Assembly (NCBI GenBank): GCA_022510785.1
Contig: JAFLSV010000004.1
Location: forward strand, 42,148 to 106,147
Source: Desulfovibrionaceae bacterium
GTDB taxonomy: Bacteria; Desulfobacterota; Desulfovibrionia; Desulfovibrionales; Desulfovibrionaceae
Length of the DNA stretch: 64,000 nt
Direction: 5' to 3'
The first letter of the stretch is position 1. Each line of letters opens with the position of its first letter. A model generated the notes under the pieces. It was not told where the DNA came from, ran no database searches, and saw nothing but the letters and a program-made list of their open reading frames with translations. A program made the translations under genes and the position numbers. Below are positions 1 to 9,264 of the stretch, one piece after another.

Positions 1-1133
1 TCATTCACGGGCATGAACGCCTCAAGCTCAGCACGGGTGGCGTCCTCCGCCGCCATGGCCCCGTCAGCCTCAAACGCGCCGGCTTCACTCTCCGGGACAG
101 GTTCCCCCGCCCCGAACCCGGCGCCGTCGTCCGCAGGCATAGACGCCTCAGGCTCAGCCCCGGCGGCCCCACCCTCGGGCGCGCATTCGCCAGATTCAAA
201 GCCGCCCTGGTATTCCTCGCTCATGCCGAGCAGTTTCAGCAAAAATTCCAGCTCCTCAGGTGAGGTATACGGAAGCGCAATGCGCCCTTTTTCTTCGTTG
301 CCGCTGATACTTGCGCCATGATGCACGGTTTTCCGCAATACGATCTGAATATCCTTCAAGCGCTGAGGCTTGGGGGCGCGGCGCCTTGTTTCCCTGTCCG
401 CCGCGGCGGCGCCTGACTCTTCGCCGTTCAGAGGCGCGGGCAAGCGGCCCGTGCGCTTCCAATAATCAGCAATGGATTCCGCATCGCGGACAGACAGATC
501 ACGCTGAATAATGCCCTCCAGCAATCGATCCCTGATTTCCTCATCCCCGACGGACAGCAAGGTTCGGGCATGGCCGGCGCTGATGCGTGATTCGGCAAGG
601 GCTTCTTTGCAGTGCTGCGGAAGCTGGAGCAGACGCAGGGCATTGGCCACGGCGGAACGGCTTTTGCCCAGCTTGGCGGCCAGGTCTTCCTGATTGAGCT
701 TATGGGTATCGCGCAGAGTCTGTAACGCCTCCGCTTCTTCCAGTGGACTCAGGTTTTCCCGCTGCAGATTTTCCACCAGGGCTACCGTCATGGCTTCCGC
801 ATCCGTATAGGAGCAGATGACTACCGGGATTTCCGTGAGCCCTGCCAGCTTGGCGGCACGCCAGCGGCGTTCGCCAGCGACGATCTCATATATCTGGGGA
901 GAACTGTCAGCCTTGGGGCGGACAATGAGCGGCTGCACGACCCCCTGATTTTTGATGGAGGTAGCCAAATCGGCGAGAGTCGCATCGTCAAAACGCTTTC
1001 GTGGCTGATGCGGCCCGGGGGTCAATTGCGTCAGAGCCAGTTTTTTGGCATCGCGCGAAGGAATTTCCGCCTCACGGGTTGAACGCAACAGCGAATCTAG
1101 CCCCCGCCCCAAACCACGTTCCAAAGCTGCCAT
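1..1133 (-). CDS. parB: Chromosome-partitioning protein ParB (C-terminus cut by window edge)
   Basis: ParB is the CTP-dependent DNA clamp that loads at parS sites and works with ParA in origin segregation. The start ATG at 1133 has GGAGGG just upstream. The frame stays open to base 1, so at least 377 codons are present. Visible parts: the N-terminal ParA-contacting segment, the CTP-binding motif GERRWRA (about residues 87-93), ENLQREN (121-127), a helix-turn-helix (about 148-170) and a dimerisation-like end near residues 285-305. After about residue 305 comes an Ala/Glu/Pro/Gly-rich acidic tail that most chromosomal ParBs, usually near 290-300 residues, lack. The tail holds an in-frame repeat with a 126-bp period. 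parA lies 60 bp upstream on the same strand, so the two are probably one operon. Confidence 0.95.
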   Translation of the reverse strand, partial: MAALERGLGRGLDSLLRSTREAEIPSRDAKKLALTQLTPGPHQPRKRFDDATLADLATSIKNQGVVQPLIVRPKADSSPQIYEIVAGERRWRAAKLAGLTEIPVVICSYTDAEAMTVALVENLQRENLSPLEEAEALQTLRDTHKLNQEDLAAKLGKSRSAVANALRLLQLPQHCKEALAESRISAGHARTLLSVGDEEIRDRLLEGIIQRDLSVRDAESIADYWKRTGRLPAPLNGEESGAAAADRETRRRAPKPQRLKDIQIVLRKTVHHGASISGNEEKGRIALPYTSPEELEFLLKLLGMSEEYQGGFESGECAPEGGAAGAEPEASMPADDGAGFGAGEPVPESEAGAFEADGAMAAEDATRAELEAFMPVN

Positions 1134-1193
1134 ATTTCCCTCCGCTGTATGTGGCAAGACCGCACCATCCTGCCAGACATCCTGAACTGCCGG

Positions 1194-1973
1194 TTACGCA
1201 ACGCTTTTATGAAGACGCTTGTGCACGACCTCTTTGGCCAGCTGCAGGTAGGCTTCCGCCCCCTTGGACTTGATATCGTAGTGAAGAATGGATTTCCCAT
1301 GACTGGGAGCTTCCGAAAGGCGAACATTGCGGGGAATCAGTGTTTTGAACATGTGTTCGGAAAAACAGCGCTCCGCCTCGCTTTTAACCTGCCGGGCCAG
1401 CTTGTTCCTCGCATCATACATGGTGAGTACAACTCCAAGCAGCTCCAGTTCCGGATTCAAGCGTTTGCGCACCTGTTCATAGGTATGGAGCAGCTTGACA
1501 ATGCCTTCCAAAGCAAAAAACTCGCACTGGAGGGGAATGAGCAGTTCCCTGGCCGCGCAGAGAGCATTCAGCGTTATCAGACCCAGCGAGGGAGGACAAT
1601 CCAGAATAATATATTCATAATTCCCCAAAACAGGATGGAGTAATTCGCTCAGATAGTATTCCCTGGCCATCTTATCCACAAGCTCCAGTTCTATCCCCAC
1701 CAAATCGGAGGAGGAGGGAAGAAGCGTCAGATAGGGTGTGGCTGTGGGCAGCAGGGCTTCAGACAACGATTCCGGCTTATAAAATGACGTATATAAATTG
1801 ACCTTCATGCTTTCCTGATCAAAGCCCAGGGCGCTGGTGGAATTTGCCTGAGGATCACAATCCACCAGCAGGACACGGTTTTCCATGATTGCCAGGGAAG
1901 CAGCCAGGTTAACGGACGTCGTGGTTTTCCCCACTCCTCCTTTTTGGTTGGCAACAGCTATGATTCTTGTCAC
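1194..1973 (-). CDS. parA: Chromosome-partitioning ATPase ParA (Soj/MinD family)
   Basis: ParA is a P-loop ATPase whose DNA-bound dimers form the gradient that ParB-parS complexes follow. The 259 residues match the usual chromosomal ParA size. The deviant Walker A box KGGVGKTT is at residues 11-18, the A' motif VDCDPQAN near 37-44, and the Walker B-like stretch IILDCPPSLG near 121-130. The start codon is GTG at 1973, supported by GGAGG six bases upstream. The gene lies just downstream of the parS array and upstream of parB. The usual neighbours rsmG and mnmG are absent here. Confidence 0.96.
   Translation of the reverse strand: MTRIIAVANQKGGVGKTTTSVNLAASLAIMENRVLLVDCDPQANSTSALGFDQESMKVNLYTSFYKPESLSEALLPTATPYLTLLPSSSDLVGIELELVDKMAREYYLSELLHPVLGNYEYIILDCPPSLGLITLNALCAARELLIPLQCEFFALEGIVKLLHTYEQVRKRLNPELELLGVVLTMYDARNKLARQVKSEAERCFSEHMFKTLIPRNVRLSEAPSHGKSILHYDIKSKGAEAYLQLAKEVVHKRLHKSVA
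1672..1680 (+). promoter_or_regulatory. Perfect DnaA-box 9-mer inside parA
   Basis: The sequence TTATCCACA, the strict DnaA-box consensus, occurs once, inside the parA coding region where it encodes part of VDKM on the other strand. It is the only exact copy I noticed in the window. A single 9-mer can occur by chance, so a role in DnaA binding is only a possibility. Confidence 0.3.
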
Positions 1974-1980
1974 CGAGAAC

Positions 1981-2017
1981 CTCCGGGCTATATATGTGAG
2001 ATACTTTTCTCATAAAC
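1981..2017 (-). promoter_or_regulatory. Candidate parAB promoter/operator
   Basis: Immediately upstream of the parA GTG lie a TATATA run (about 1989-1994) and a short inverted repeat, TGAGA at 1997-2001 and TCTCA at 2008-2012. This could be the -10 region and an operator for parAB. The assignment rests on position and base composition only. Confidence 0.3.
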
Positions 2018-2198
2018 TTTCGCAGTGGGAATGGCAAGTACCAGAGGGCCGTGTCCGGATAAAAATATGAAAAACGCGCCTTCCGGACGATGTACCCGCA
2101 ACATGCCATCCCCCCACCCGAAGGAAACGCCTTTTTCCCTGATGTCCTTTGAAGATCCTCATGGCGAATGCATACCGAAGCCCCTGCCCAAGCCTGAG

Positions 2199-2214
2199 TG
2201 TTTCACGTGAAACA
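2199..2214. promoter_or_regulatory. parS: parS site 1
   Basis: An exact 16-bp match to the bacterial parS palindrome TGTTTCACGTGAAACA, 226 bp upstream of the parA start. It is the leftmost of four. Confidence 0.95.
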
Positions 2215-2392
2215 TGTGCATGAACTCCGTATCGTGCGTGTTCACATGGAATAAGGAGAAAAGGCGCAAAAAAACAACCCCCTACCTCAAAAAAACCGAA
2301 CGGCGGACGCTTTTCACTCACGGGGAAATGTACCTGAAAAAGCTTGTGGAGCCACGGACTCTCTTTACAATCTTGCCCTGCCCGGGCATGGC

Positions 2393-2408
2393 TGTTTCAC
2401 GTGAAACA
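2393..2408. promoter_or_regulatory. parS: parS site 2
   Basis: An exact 16-bp parS palindrome, starting 194 bp after site 1. Confidence 0.95.
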
Positions 2409-2585
2409 CGATCATGGGTGTCCGCATCACTTTCATCACCAAGAGCAGAAAGAAGGTAAAACAGGCACCCCTGTGACTCAAAATTCAAATACTATGCTTT
2501 CTGTGATCCAGTCTTTGATCTCAACGGATACGCCTGTTCAAACGCGCCCTCTGCTTGTGTAACCTCTGCTCCGCTCGTCTCTGGA

Positions 2586-2601
2586 TGTTTCACGTGAAAC
2601 A
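2586..2601. promoter_or_regulatory. parS: parS site 3
   Basis: An exact 16-bp parS palindrome, starting 193 bp after site 2. Confidence 0.95.
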
Positions 2602-3010
2602 GGGTTGAGGCTCCCCACCGCCATCTATGCCCCGGAGCTGGGGGCGAAAAAAGATTGACCTTTCTCCCACGGCACATGGTGCAGCGCTTTCACCTGCCAG
2701 AAAGAAACAGCTTCCATCCTTCCCCACCCCAAGATATCCACCCGCGTCAGGTGCCCCCCTCCGGGCGTGAGCCTGGTCTTTGCCTGAGTCAGAACATTCT
2801 ACGGGATAATGTTCATGGTTCCCGTGTATTGAACGGTTACGACAGTATAAAGAAGGGAAGCAGAAAAGAATGCACGCGCGAGAACACGGGTGAGGTGTTC
2901 TTCCGATACAAACATCCATGGTCGGTGAAATCAGCGAAGACAGGGGGGCAGTGGACAGGGAGGCATTCGTCGCCAGGCTCCGGGCACGGAACCCTGTGAA
3001 GGAAATATTC

Positions 3011-3026
3011 TGTTTCACGTGAAACA
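3011..3026. promoter_or_regulatory. parS: parS site 4
   Basis: An exact 16-bp parS palindrome, starting 425 bp after site 3 and 259 bp from the 3' end of the response regulator gene. Confidence 0.95.
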
Positions 3027-3284
3027 AGGATTTCTTTTACTGAAAAAAAAGGGATCTGACTGGCCCCGCCCCTTTTCGCCAAAGCCCTCACAAAAGCCAT
3101 TATCAGGCAGAGATGTCACGCAAAGGACTTGGTAACATGCCGGGAAGACGTGCAAATCAAGATCAAACGCAGCAAGCATGCGCACAGCGCCGCCATGAAC
3201 AGAGGCAAGGCGCCGGAGTCTCTGCCCTCGTGCGCAGAGACGCTGAAAGCCCAAACGTGCTCTTCTCAGGATGAAAAATTATGT

Positions 3285-4664
3285 TCAATGCCCAGAAATA
3301 TTATATTTCTTCAGCTTATACTGCATGAGGCTGCGCGAAATACCCAGCAATTCCGCGGCATGCGCCTGGACAAAATCGGCTCGAACCAAGGCACGGCGGA
3401 TAAGCGCGGCCTCCATTCGATCCAGTGTGTCCGCCAGATTGAGCTCCACGGGCAAAAGGTCAACCGCACTTTTAAACTGAGATTCCTCATCGCGTATTTC
3501 CGGAGGAAGATCGTCCACACCGATCACATCATGAGGCACCATAACAATACAGCGTTCAATAACATTTTGCAGCTGCCTGATATTGCCGGGCCATTCGTAC
3601 CCTGTCAGATAATTCTGGGCCTCCTGGCTGAAGCTTTTACCGTTGATGCCATTTTCCGTGGATATTTTTTCGGCAAAATGAGCCACCAGCAGGGGGATAT
3701 CTTCCCGTCGCTCGCGCAGCGGGGCAAGGGGAATTTGCACCACATTCAAGCGATAGAATAAATCTTCACGAAATTTTCCTTCTTCCACCAATTTGGCCAA
3801 ATCACAGTTGGTGGCGGCCACAACACGGATATCGACATTGACGGGTTCCGTACCGCCCACGCGCTCAAAGGTTCTTTCCTGCAAGACACGCAAAAGTTTA
3901 ACCTGAAGGTCAAGAGTCAGTTCGCCTATTTCGTCCAAAAACAACGTGCCGTGATCCGCCTGCTCGAATCTGCCCCGGCGCATGGCCACAGCACCGGTGA
4001 ACGAACCCTTTTCATGACCGAACAGCTCACTTTCCAGCACGCTCACATTAAAGGCCATGCAATTGACCGTCACAAAAGGTTCTTCCTTGCGCGGGGAAGA
4101 AAAATGGATGGCTCGTGCCACCAGTTCCTTACCGGTTCCCGATTCGCCGGTGATAAGGACGGTGGAACGGCTTTGGGATACCCGATCCACAATGGCCAGG
4201 GTATCGCGAATGGCTTTGGACTTGCCAATAATCTGATGCGTGCTGTACCGATCTTCCAAATTTTCCTGGAGCAGGCGGTATTGCTGATGGGCTTTGGATA
4301 ACTCCGCCGCATTGTGAACCGCAAGCAAAAGCTCATCATTGGCAAAGGGTTTGGTTATATAGTCAAAGGCCCCGTAACGCATAAGCTCCACAGCGCTTTC
4401 GATGGAGCCAAAAGCCGTCATAATCAGCACAGGAATATGGGGCCAGGATTTTTTGATCGATTGCAAAACTTCCTTGCCTGTCAGCTTGGGCATCTTCATA
4501 TCAGTGATGACGACATCCACTTCAGAGTCATCCAAAAAGGCAAGAGCCATTTCAGGATCGTTGAGGGCCGTCACAGAATACCCGGCATCCGTCAGCATGG
4601 CCTCCAAAACGAGCACATAGTTCTTTTCATCGTCAATAATCAGAATGCGGGAGTTTTCACTCAT
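3285..4664 (-). CDS. NtrC-family sigma-54-dependent response regulator
   Basis: This is a two-component transcription activator that drives sigma-54 promoters when phosphorylated. Domain order: receiver (residues 1-120; acidic pocket D11/D12, phospho-acceptor D55, T83, K105), AAA+ sigma-54 activation domain (about 145-380; Walker A GESGTGKE at 173-180, Walker B LFLDEIGE near 241-248) and a C-terminal Fis-type helix-turn-helix. The sigma-54-contacting loop reads GSFTGA (220-225) rather than the usual GAFTGA. The partner kinase gene lies 129 bp upstream on the same strand. The target genes are not evident, and no symbol is given because many paralogues share this layout. Confidence 0.93.
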   Translation of the reverse strand: MSENSRILIIDDEKNYVLVLEAMLTDAGYSVTALNDPEMALAFLDDSEVDVVITDMKMPKLTGKEVLQSIKKSWPHIPVLIMTAFGSIESAVELMRYGAFDYITKPFANDELLLAVHNAAELSKAHQQYRLLQENLEDRYSTHQIIGKSKAIRDTLAIVDRVSQSRSTVLITGESGTGKELVARAIHFSSPRKEEPFVTVNCMAFNVSVLESELFGHEKGSFTGAVAMRRGRFEQADHGTLFLDEIGELTLDLQVKLLRVLQERTFERVGGTEPVNVDIRVVAATNCDLAKLVEEGKFREDLFYRLNVVQIPLAPLRERREDIPLLVAHFAEKISTENGINGKSFSQEAQNYLTGYEWPGNIRQLQNVIERCIVMVPHDVIGVDDLPPEIRDEESQFKSAVDLLPVELNLADTLDRMEAALIRRALVRADFVQAHAAELLGISRSLMQYKLKKYNISGH

Positions 4665-4793
4665 ACTTCACCTTCTTCAAAACTCATGAGGCAGGAGCAA
4701 TTCCCTTACCCGTGCCGCCATACAGCCCGCCAGGGGTACGGCGGGAAAATTTCCGCGCGGCCAGGCCCCGGCACGGCACAGGCTTTGAGAGGC

Positions 4794-6272
4794 TCACCCG
4801 GCGCGCTGCCCGTCGGCGGCGGGAAAAATAAGCCGGACAATGGCTCCGCCCTCCTCAGCGTTGGCCAGCTCCAAAGTTCCGCCGTGAGAAGAAACAATAG
4901 ACTGGACAATGGGCAGACCCAGGCCCGTACCGGTATCTTTTGTCGTATAAAAGGGATCCAGGGGCTTGTTCAGTCCATCCGGCGGAAACCCGGGGCCGCT
5001 GTCACAAAAGCTCAATTCAAGTCCTCCGCCGTCACGAAGCGCGCCATGAATCTCAATGCGGCCCGTACCCTTGATGGCCTGCTGAGCATTGATCAGCACA
5101 TTATAAAAGGCACGGTACAACAAATCCGCATCGCCGGAAATGAGAAAAGGATCCGGCACATCCAGAACAACCTCCACGCCTTGACGCTGAAACTCGCTTC
5201 CCAGAAACGCCATGGCCTTGCCGAGAACATCAGTCACGTTCACGTCATCCTGACGGGGTTGACGCGGCCGGGCGTAGTCCAAAAAGTCATTGACCGTCGT
5301 CCCCAGGCGGCAGGCTTCGTCATAAATGGCCTGAAGTATTGGCTGGCTGCCATTATCCGTCGTCGTATGCCGCCGGATAAGAAATTCGGCGCTGGAGCGA
5401 ATAATACCAAGCGGATTGCGGATTTCATGCGCGATGGAGGCCACCATGCGCCCCATGCTGGCCAGCTTTTCACTTTGATGCAGCTCGGCCTCCAGCTGGC
5501 GGGTGCGGGCCATGCGCTCTGCCAGAATGCGTTCGGCCTGTCGGGCAACCACCTGAAGCAGGATGAACAGAATAAGACTGGAAACCAAAAAACCGGCCAT
5601 AATCAGCCATTGAGACCGGATGGCCATCTTGTAATGGCTGGTCACATCCTGAATGATCTCCAGGGCGCCCAGAACCGGCGTGTCCTGTGCCGCTCTGTTC
5701 AACTGCTCAAAATCCTTATCAATACTTAACGGATATACCGTGCGCAGCTGGAAAGATCCCGCCGGCAGACTCGGCGTGAACAAGGCCTGAACATAGGGGA
5801 TAAAGGTCAGAACATCAAAATGGTGCGGAATTCCTTGAAAAATGAGAGGAATACCAGTTGTATAGAGATCAGTCCGCCGCACTTCCGACTGATTGGTGGA
5901 ATAGGTCACCGCAAAATTGCTGTCATAAATACGGATGGTTTCAATTTGCAAACCGTGCAGAAGCGATTGCACGACTTCATCCAGAAGCCTGTACTGCACA
6001 GGATCGCCCAAGGCAACCCGCCCGGACGCATAGGTTACCGGTAAGGTAAAACGCCGGAAAATTTGCTTGTTCAGGTTTTCTGCCAGCAAAAGAGCGTATT
6101 CTTCCTGACTGTCCAGCAAGGTTGCCGTGGTGGTATTGCCAATAAACAAGGCCAGAATAACGCTGGAAACCAGCACCAGCACCAGGGAAACCCAGGAAAA
6201 AAAACGGGCGAGGCTGAATGGCAGGCCCGATGCCCTTTTTTCTTTCAGAGAGGGGCTCCGCTCCTCCGCCAT
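4794..6272 (-). CDS. Membrane sensor histidine kinase (partner of the NtrC-type regulator)
   Basis: The protein has an N-terminal membrane helix (about residues 22-45), a periplasmic sensor region of roughly 180 residues, a second helix (WLIMAGFLVSSLILF), a coiled linker, a HisKA domain with H-box IAHEIRNPLG, and an HATPase domain with N-box NVLINAQQA and glycine motifs DSGPGFP and GTGLGLP. An in-frame ATG at 6329 has no ribosome site. The ATG at 6272 has AAGGA nine bases upstream, so I chose it (492 residues). The kinase and the regulator downstream form one cassette, presumably cotranscribed. The ligand cannot be read from the sequence. Confidence 0.92.
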   Translation of the reverse strand: MAEERSPSLKEKRASGLPFSLARFFSWVSLVLVLVSSVILALFIGNTTTATLLDSQEEYALLLAENLNKQIFRRFTLPVTYASGRVALGDPVQYRLLDEVVQSLLHGLQIETIRIYDSNFAVTYSTNQSEVRRTDLYTTGIPLIFQGIPHHFDVLTFIPYVQALFTPSLPAGSFQLRTVYPLSIDKDFEQLNRAAQDTPVLGALEIIQDVTSHYKMAIRSQWLIMAGFLVSSLILFILLQVVARQAERILAERMARTRQLEAELHQSEKLASMGRMVASIAHEIRNPLGIIRSSAEFLIRRHTTTDNGSQPILQAIYDEACRLGTTVNDFLDYARPRQPRQDDVNVTDVLGKAMAFLGSEFQRQGVEVVLDVPDPFLISGDADLLYRAFYNVLINAQQAIKGTGRIEIHGALRDGGGLELSFCDSGPGFPPDGLNKPLDPFYTTKDTGTGLGLPIVQSIVSSHGGTLELANAEEGGAIVRLIFPAADGQRAG

Positions 6273-6578
6273 GCTTTTCCATCCTTTGACGAGCACCTGC
6301 ATGATTCGGCTGCCAGCAGCGTTTTCCATCCATGGGCACGGCCGCGGGCCGTTTTTTGTCAGGGCCGCCCGCGCATTCCGGGACAGACCGGCGCATCGCT
6401 GTTCTGGCGGCGCCCTGGCCAGGGCTTATGCGATGCGCCAGCCAGCACCTGCCTTCAGACCGCCCCGGCAGGAAACGCCGTGGCCCATCCTCCAAGGCAG
6501 CGTTTCCACGCGCCGCGGCCTCCCCATACTCCAGACGTCCCATCCTGTTTCGGGAAGGGACGTCTGGAGAGCATCGCG
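6273..6578. other. Gap between pgi and the kinase gene
   Basis: About 300 bp without a supported gene. It contains the strong 13-bp hairpin listed separately and two in-frame upstream start codons of the kinase that lack ribosome sites. Nothing else was recognised. Confidence 0.5.
6529..6569. terminator. Strong hairpin after pgi
   Basis: Arms at 6529-6541 and 6557-6569 pair perfectly over 13 bp with a 15-base loop, starting 9 bases beyond the pgi stop codon. There is no T-run, so it may end transcription poorly and act instead as an mRNA-stabilising stem between pgi and the kinase gene. Confidence 0.55.
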
Positions 6579-7925
6579 TCAGACGAGCGTGGTGTCGGCC
6601 TGCGCCTCACGCTCGGTAAAACGGGCCAGACGCTCGGCATCCGCCCCGGAGCCGGGGGCTCCGAGACGAGCGCGGGCCAGCTTTTTGCCTTCTTCCACGG
6701 CTGGCTGATCCACAGGATTGATGCCCATGAGCCAGCCTGTGAATATGGTGCTTGCCTCCAGCAGCATAATCAGCTTGCCGGCGGCATATTCGCCGCAATC
6801 CGGGGCGGCCACATGCACAAGAGGAACACCCCGCTGAGCAAGGGACATGCGGGTAGCCAGGGTTTCGGCTTCCAGAATATCCCCCATGCTTTTTCCGGAA
6901 AGCCAGTCCCAGGGCTTATCCTGCGACCCCAGGACAGGGCCGCGCGGCGTGGGGGCGCTCAGGAACAGGCATCCCTTGTCCAGAGGCCCGTCCAGGAACA
7001 TCTGAAGCAGGGAGTGCTGATCCGTTACGCCGACGGCGGGGAGGGGCATGGTACCCTGGCCGTTCTTGCCCAGGCTTTCGGCCCACAGCTGGGCGAACCA
7101 GGGGCCGAAGGTGGCCCAGGCGGGAATATAACAGAAAAAGATGAGCTGGTTTTTGGCGTGAGTGGCCAGATGAAACGCCCACCGGGCCAGTTTCCATGCA
7201 GGATGTCCGGACAGTGACGCGGGATGAGCCGCCAGAGGCCGTCCCACATCGCACGCGCCGCGCAAAAGCGCCTTCCAGTCCATCCCAAGAAAGGCGGCGG
7301 GAACCAGTCCCACGGCCGACAAAACGGAGTAGCGGCCGCCCAGGCCTTCAGGAACGGGCAGGGAACGCAAACCATAGCGACCGACCTGCTCGCGCAGAAA
7401 GCCGATCCGGGTATCCGTCACCACAAGCAGGTGTTCCCGCCAGGTGTCAGGCAGATGCTTTTGCAGCCACGGGAGCGTCAGAAGATATTGAGACACGGTT
7501 TCGATGGTGCCGCCCGACTTGCTGACCACGACCACCAGAGTTTCGTCCGGAGGCAGAGTATCCAGCAGGGCCGCAAAAGCCACGGGCTCCACGTTGTCGG
7601 CTATCCACAGCCAGGGCCCGCTGTGACATGGCCTGTCCTGGGCGGGAAAAAAGGCCTTTTGCAGGGCGCGGGCACCCAGGGCCGAACCACCTATGCCCAG
7701 CACCAGAAGATGCCGGAATCCCCGTAAAAATTCCGCCTGGGAGTCCAGCTGCGCACTCAGCTCTTCCGCAAAAGGCAGGCTAAGAAAGGGCAGCTCGGAT
7801 AAAGACTGTTCCAAGCGGGCAGCATGAGGCTGCGCCGCCTCCGCGGCGTCCGGGGCGCCAGCCCTGTCCGCCGGCCCGGCTGTGGACGGCCAGGCATACG
7901 ACCAATCAAGCGTTAAGTTCGACAT
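6579..7925 (-). CDS. pgi: Glucose-6-phosphate isomerase
   Basis: Interconverts glucose-6-phosphate and fructose-6-phosphate in cytoplasmic glycolysis and gluconeogenesis. Phosphosugar-isomerase features include GIGGSALGARAL, the serine-rich phosphate loop VVVSKSGGTIET, GGRYSVLSAVGL (a variant of the usual GGRFSVLS) and QHSLLQMFLDGP. At 448 residues it belongs to the short bacterial form, not the 550-residue E. coli form. An upstream in-frame start at 7943 exists, but GGAGGAATC directly precedes the ATG at 7925. The aminotransferase gene lies 89 bp upstream on the same strand. Confidence 0.95.
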   Translation of the reverse strand: MSNLTLDWSYAWPSTAGPADRAGAPDAAEAAQPHAARLEQSLSELPFLSLPFAEELSAQLDSQAEFLRGFRHLLVLGIGGSALGARALQKAFFPAQDRPCHSGPWLWIADNVEPVAFAALLDTLPPDETLVVVVSKSGGTIETVSQYLLTLPWLQKHLPDTWREHLLVVTDTRIGFLREQVGRYGLRSLPVPEGLGGRYSVLSAVGLVPAAFLGMDWKALLRGACDVGRPLAAHPASLSGHPAWKLARWAFHLATHAKNQLIFFCYIPAWATFGPWFAQLWAESLGKNGQGTMPLPAVGVTDQHSLLQMFLDGPLDKGCLFLSAPTPRGPVLGSQDKPWDWLSGKSMGDILEAETLATRMSLAQRGVPLVHVAAPDCGEYAAGKLIMLLEASTIFTGWLMGINPVDQPAVEEGKKLARARLGAPGSGADAERLARFTEREAQADTTLV

Positions 7926-8014
7926 GATTCCTCCAGATCGCATTCACATGTTTTAAGCCTTTTGACAGTGACCGCTGCCCGCCCGAAGCCGGCGCTCTTT
8001 CCCGCCCGTGGCGT

Positions 8015-9187
8015 TCAGGCGAACAGGGCCGCCCGGATCCGGGTCAGGGCGTCCATCAGCACATCATCGGCCACCGCGTAGGAGAGGCGAATGCAACGGG
8101 GGTCGCCGAAGGCTGTTCCGGGCACCACCGCCACCCGGGCCCTTTCCAGCAGCATGGTGCAAAGCGCCGTGTCATCCGGCATACTGTCCGTGAACAGGGC
8201 GCTGACGTCGGGGAATGCATAAAACGCGCCTTCCGGCCTGGGACACAGCACGCCCGGCCAGGATGAAATTTCCGCGTACGCCATGTCCCGCCGACGCATG
8301 AAGGCCGCCCGCATAGTATCCACGCATTCGTAAGAGCCTGTCAGTGCCTCGACAGCGGCCTTCTGGGCGATGGAGCAGATATTGCCTGTGATATGGCCCT
8401 GAATTTTGGACATTTCCCTGACCAGGGCGGCATCCGCCACGGTATAGCCCACGCGCCACCCCGTCATGGCGAAGGCCTTGGACAATCCGTTCACCACCAC
8501 CAGGCGATCAGGGTATTTTTCCCACCAGGAAGACGTGCTGACCGTCCGGGCGGGAGCATACACCAGCTGATCGTAAATTTCATCGGCCAGAACCATGATA
8601 TCATGTGAAAAGGCCCATTCCAGCAGCGCGCCGATTTCCTGTTCGGTGTAGACCACACCGGTGGGGTTGGCGGGAGAATTGAGGATGAGCAGGCGGGTTC
8701 GCGGGGTGCGCGCCTGTTCCAGCTCGTCGGGCGTGACGCGAAAACCCCGCTCGGACGGCGAGGGGACAAAAAGCGGCGTGCCCCCGGTCAACAGAACCAG
8801 GTCGGGATAACTTGTCCAGTACGGACTGGGAATAAGCACCTCGTCCCCCGGATTCACCAGGGCCATAAGGGCATTGAACAGGGACTGCTTGCCGCCGTTG
8901 GTCAGAACGACGTTTTCCGGGTGGACTTCCACGCCGTACACCCGGCGGTAATAGCCGCACACGGCCTGACGAAGTTCGGCAATGCCCTCCACCGCGGTAT
9001 AGCGGGAAAAATCGCCGTCAATAGCCTTCCCGGCGGCCGCCTTGATCGGCATGGGGGTGGCAAAATCGGGCTCACCCACGGCCAGGCTGGTGACGGCTAT
9101 TCCCCTGGCCCTGAGTTCCAGGGTTTTGGCATTGACGGCCAACGTCCCCGAAGGCTTGAAACGACTCAGACGATCCGCGAATTTCAT
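8015..9187 (-). CDS. Class I pyridoxal-phosphate aminotransferase (aspartate aminotransferase type)
   Basis: Cytoplasmic PLP enzyme of the fold-type I AspB group, probably moving amino groups between aspartate or another amino acid and 2-oxoglutarate. Seen: N-terminal substrate loop LAVGEPDFATP, NGGKQSLFNAL, the PLP-contacting NSPANPTG and LADEIYDQLVY, the Schiff-base lysine in GLSKAFAMTGWRVGY, and a C-terminal arginine in IRLSYAVA. The length of 390 matches bacterial AspB. Substrate choice cannot be fixed by eye, since the same fold serves tyrosine, LL-diaminopimelate and MalY-type enzymes. Confidence 0.9.
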   Translation of the reverse strand: MKFADRLSRFKPSGTLAVNAKTLELRARGIAVTSLAVGEPDFATPMPIKAAAGKAIDGDFSRYTAVEGIAELRQAVCGYYRRVYGVEVHPENVVLTNGGKQSLFNALMALVNPGDEVLIPSPYWTSYPDLVLLTGGTPLFVPSPSERGFRVTPDELEQARTPRTRLLILNSPANPTGVVYTEQEIGALLEWAFSHDIMVLADEIYDQLVYAPARTVSTSSWWEKYPDRLVVVNGLSKAFAMTGWRVGYTVADAALVREMSKIQGHITGNICSIAQKAAVEALTGSYECVDTMRAAFMRRRDMAYAEISSWPGVLCPRPEGAFYAFPDVSALFTDSMPDDTALCTMLLERARVAVVPGTAFGDPRCIRLSYAVADDVLMDALTRIRAALFA

Positions 9188-9264
9188 GATCTGCGCTCCC
9201 TGACAGTTCCGACAAGATGACGAACGGAGAAAAATACGGTAGCAGGTTAGGAAAGGACTGTAAA

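Larger units (their letters stand above)
1974..3284. other. Gene-free centromere-like region carrying four parS sites
   Basis: No convincing gene is found in these 1.3 kb. The open frames present are short and run through the parS sites, giving artefact peptides with FHVK or VSRET. The stretch carries four exact parS palindromes (listed separately) and the parA leader at its left end. The response regulator gene ends at its right edge. A centromere or partition-complex loading zone is the simplest reading. Confidence 0.75.

Noticed and set aside
2010..2321. 103-codon minus-strand frame crossing parS site 1
   Set aside because: It runs through the parS palindrome, has no ribosome site and shows no protein-like composition.
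2590..3027. 145-codon frame beginning at parS with FHVK
   Set aside because: FHVK and VSRET-type peptides are the translation of the parS palindrome itself; the frame overlaps sites 3 and 4.
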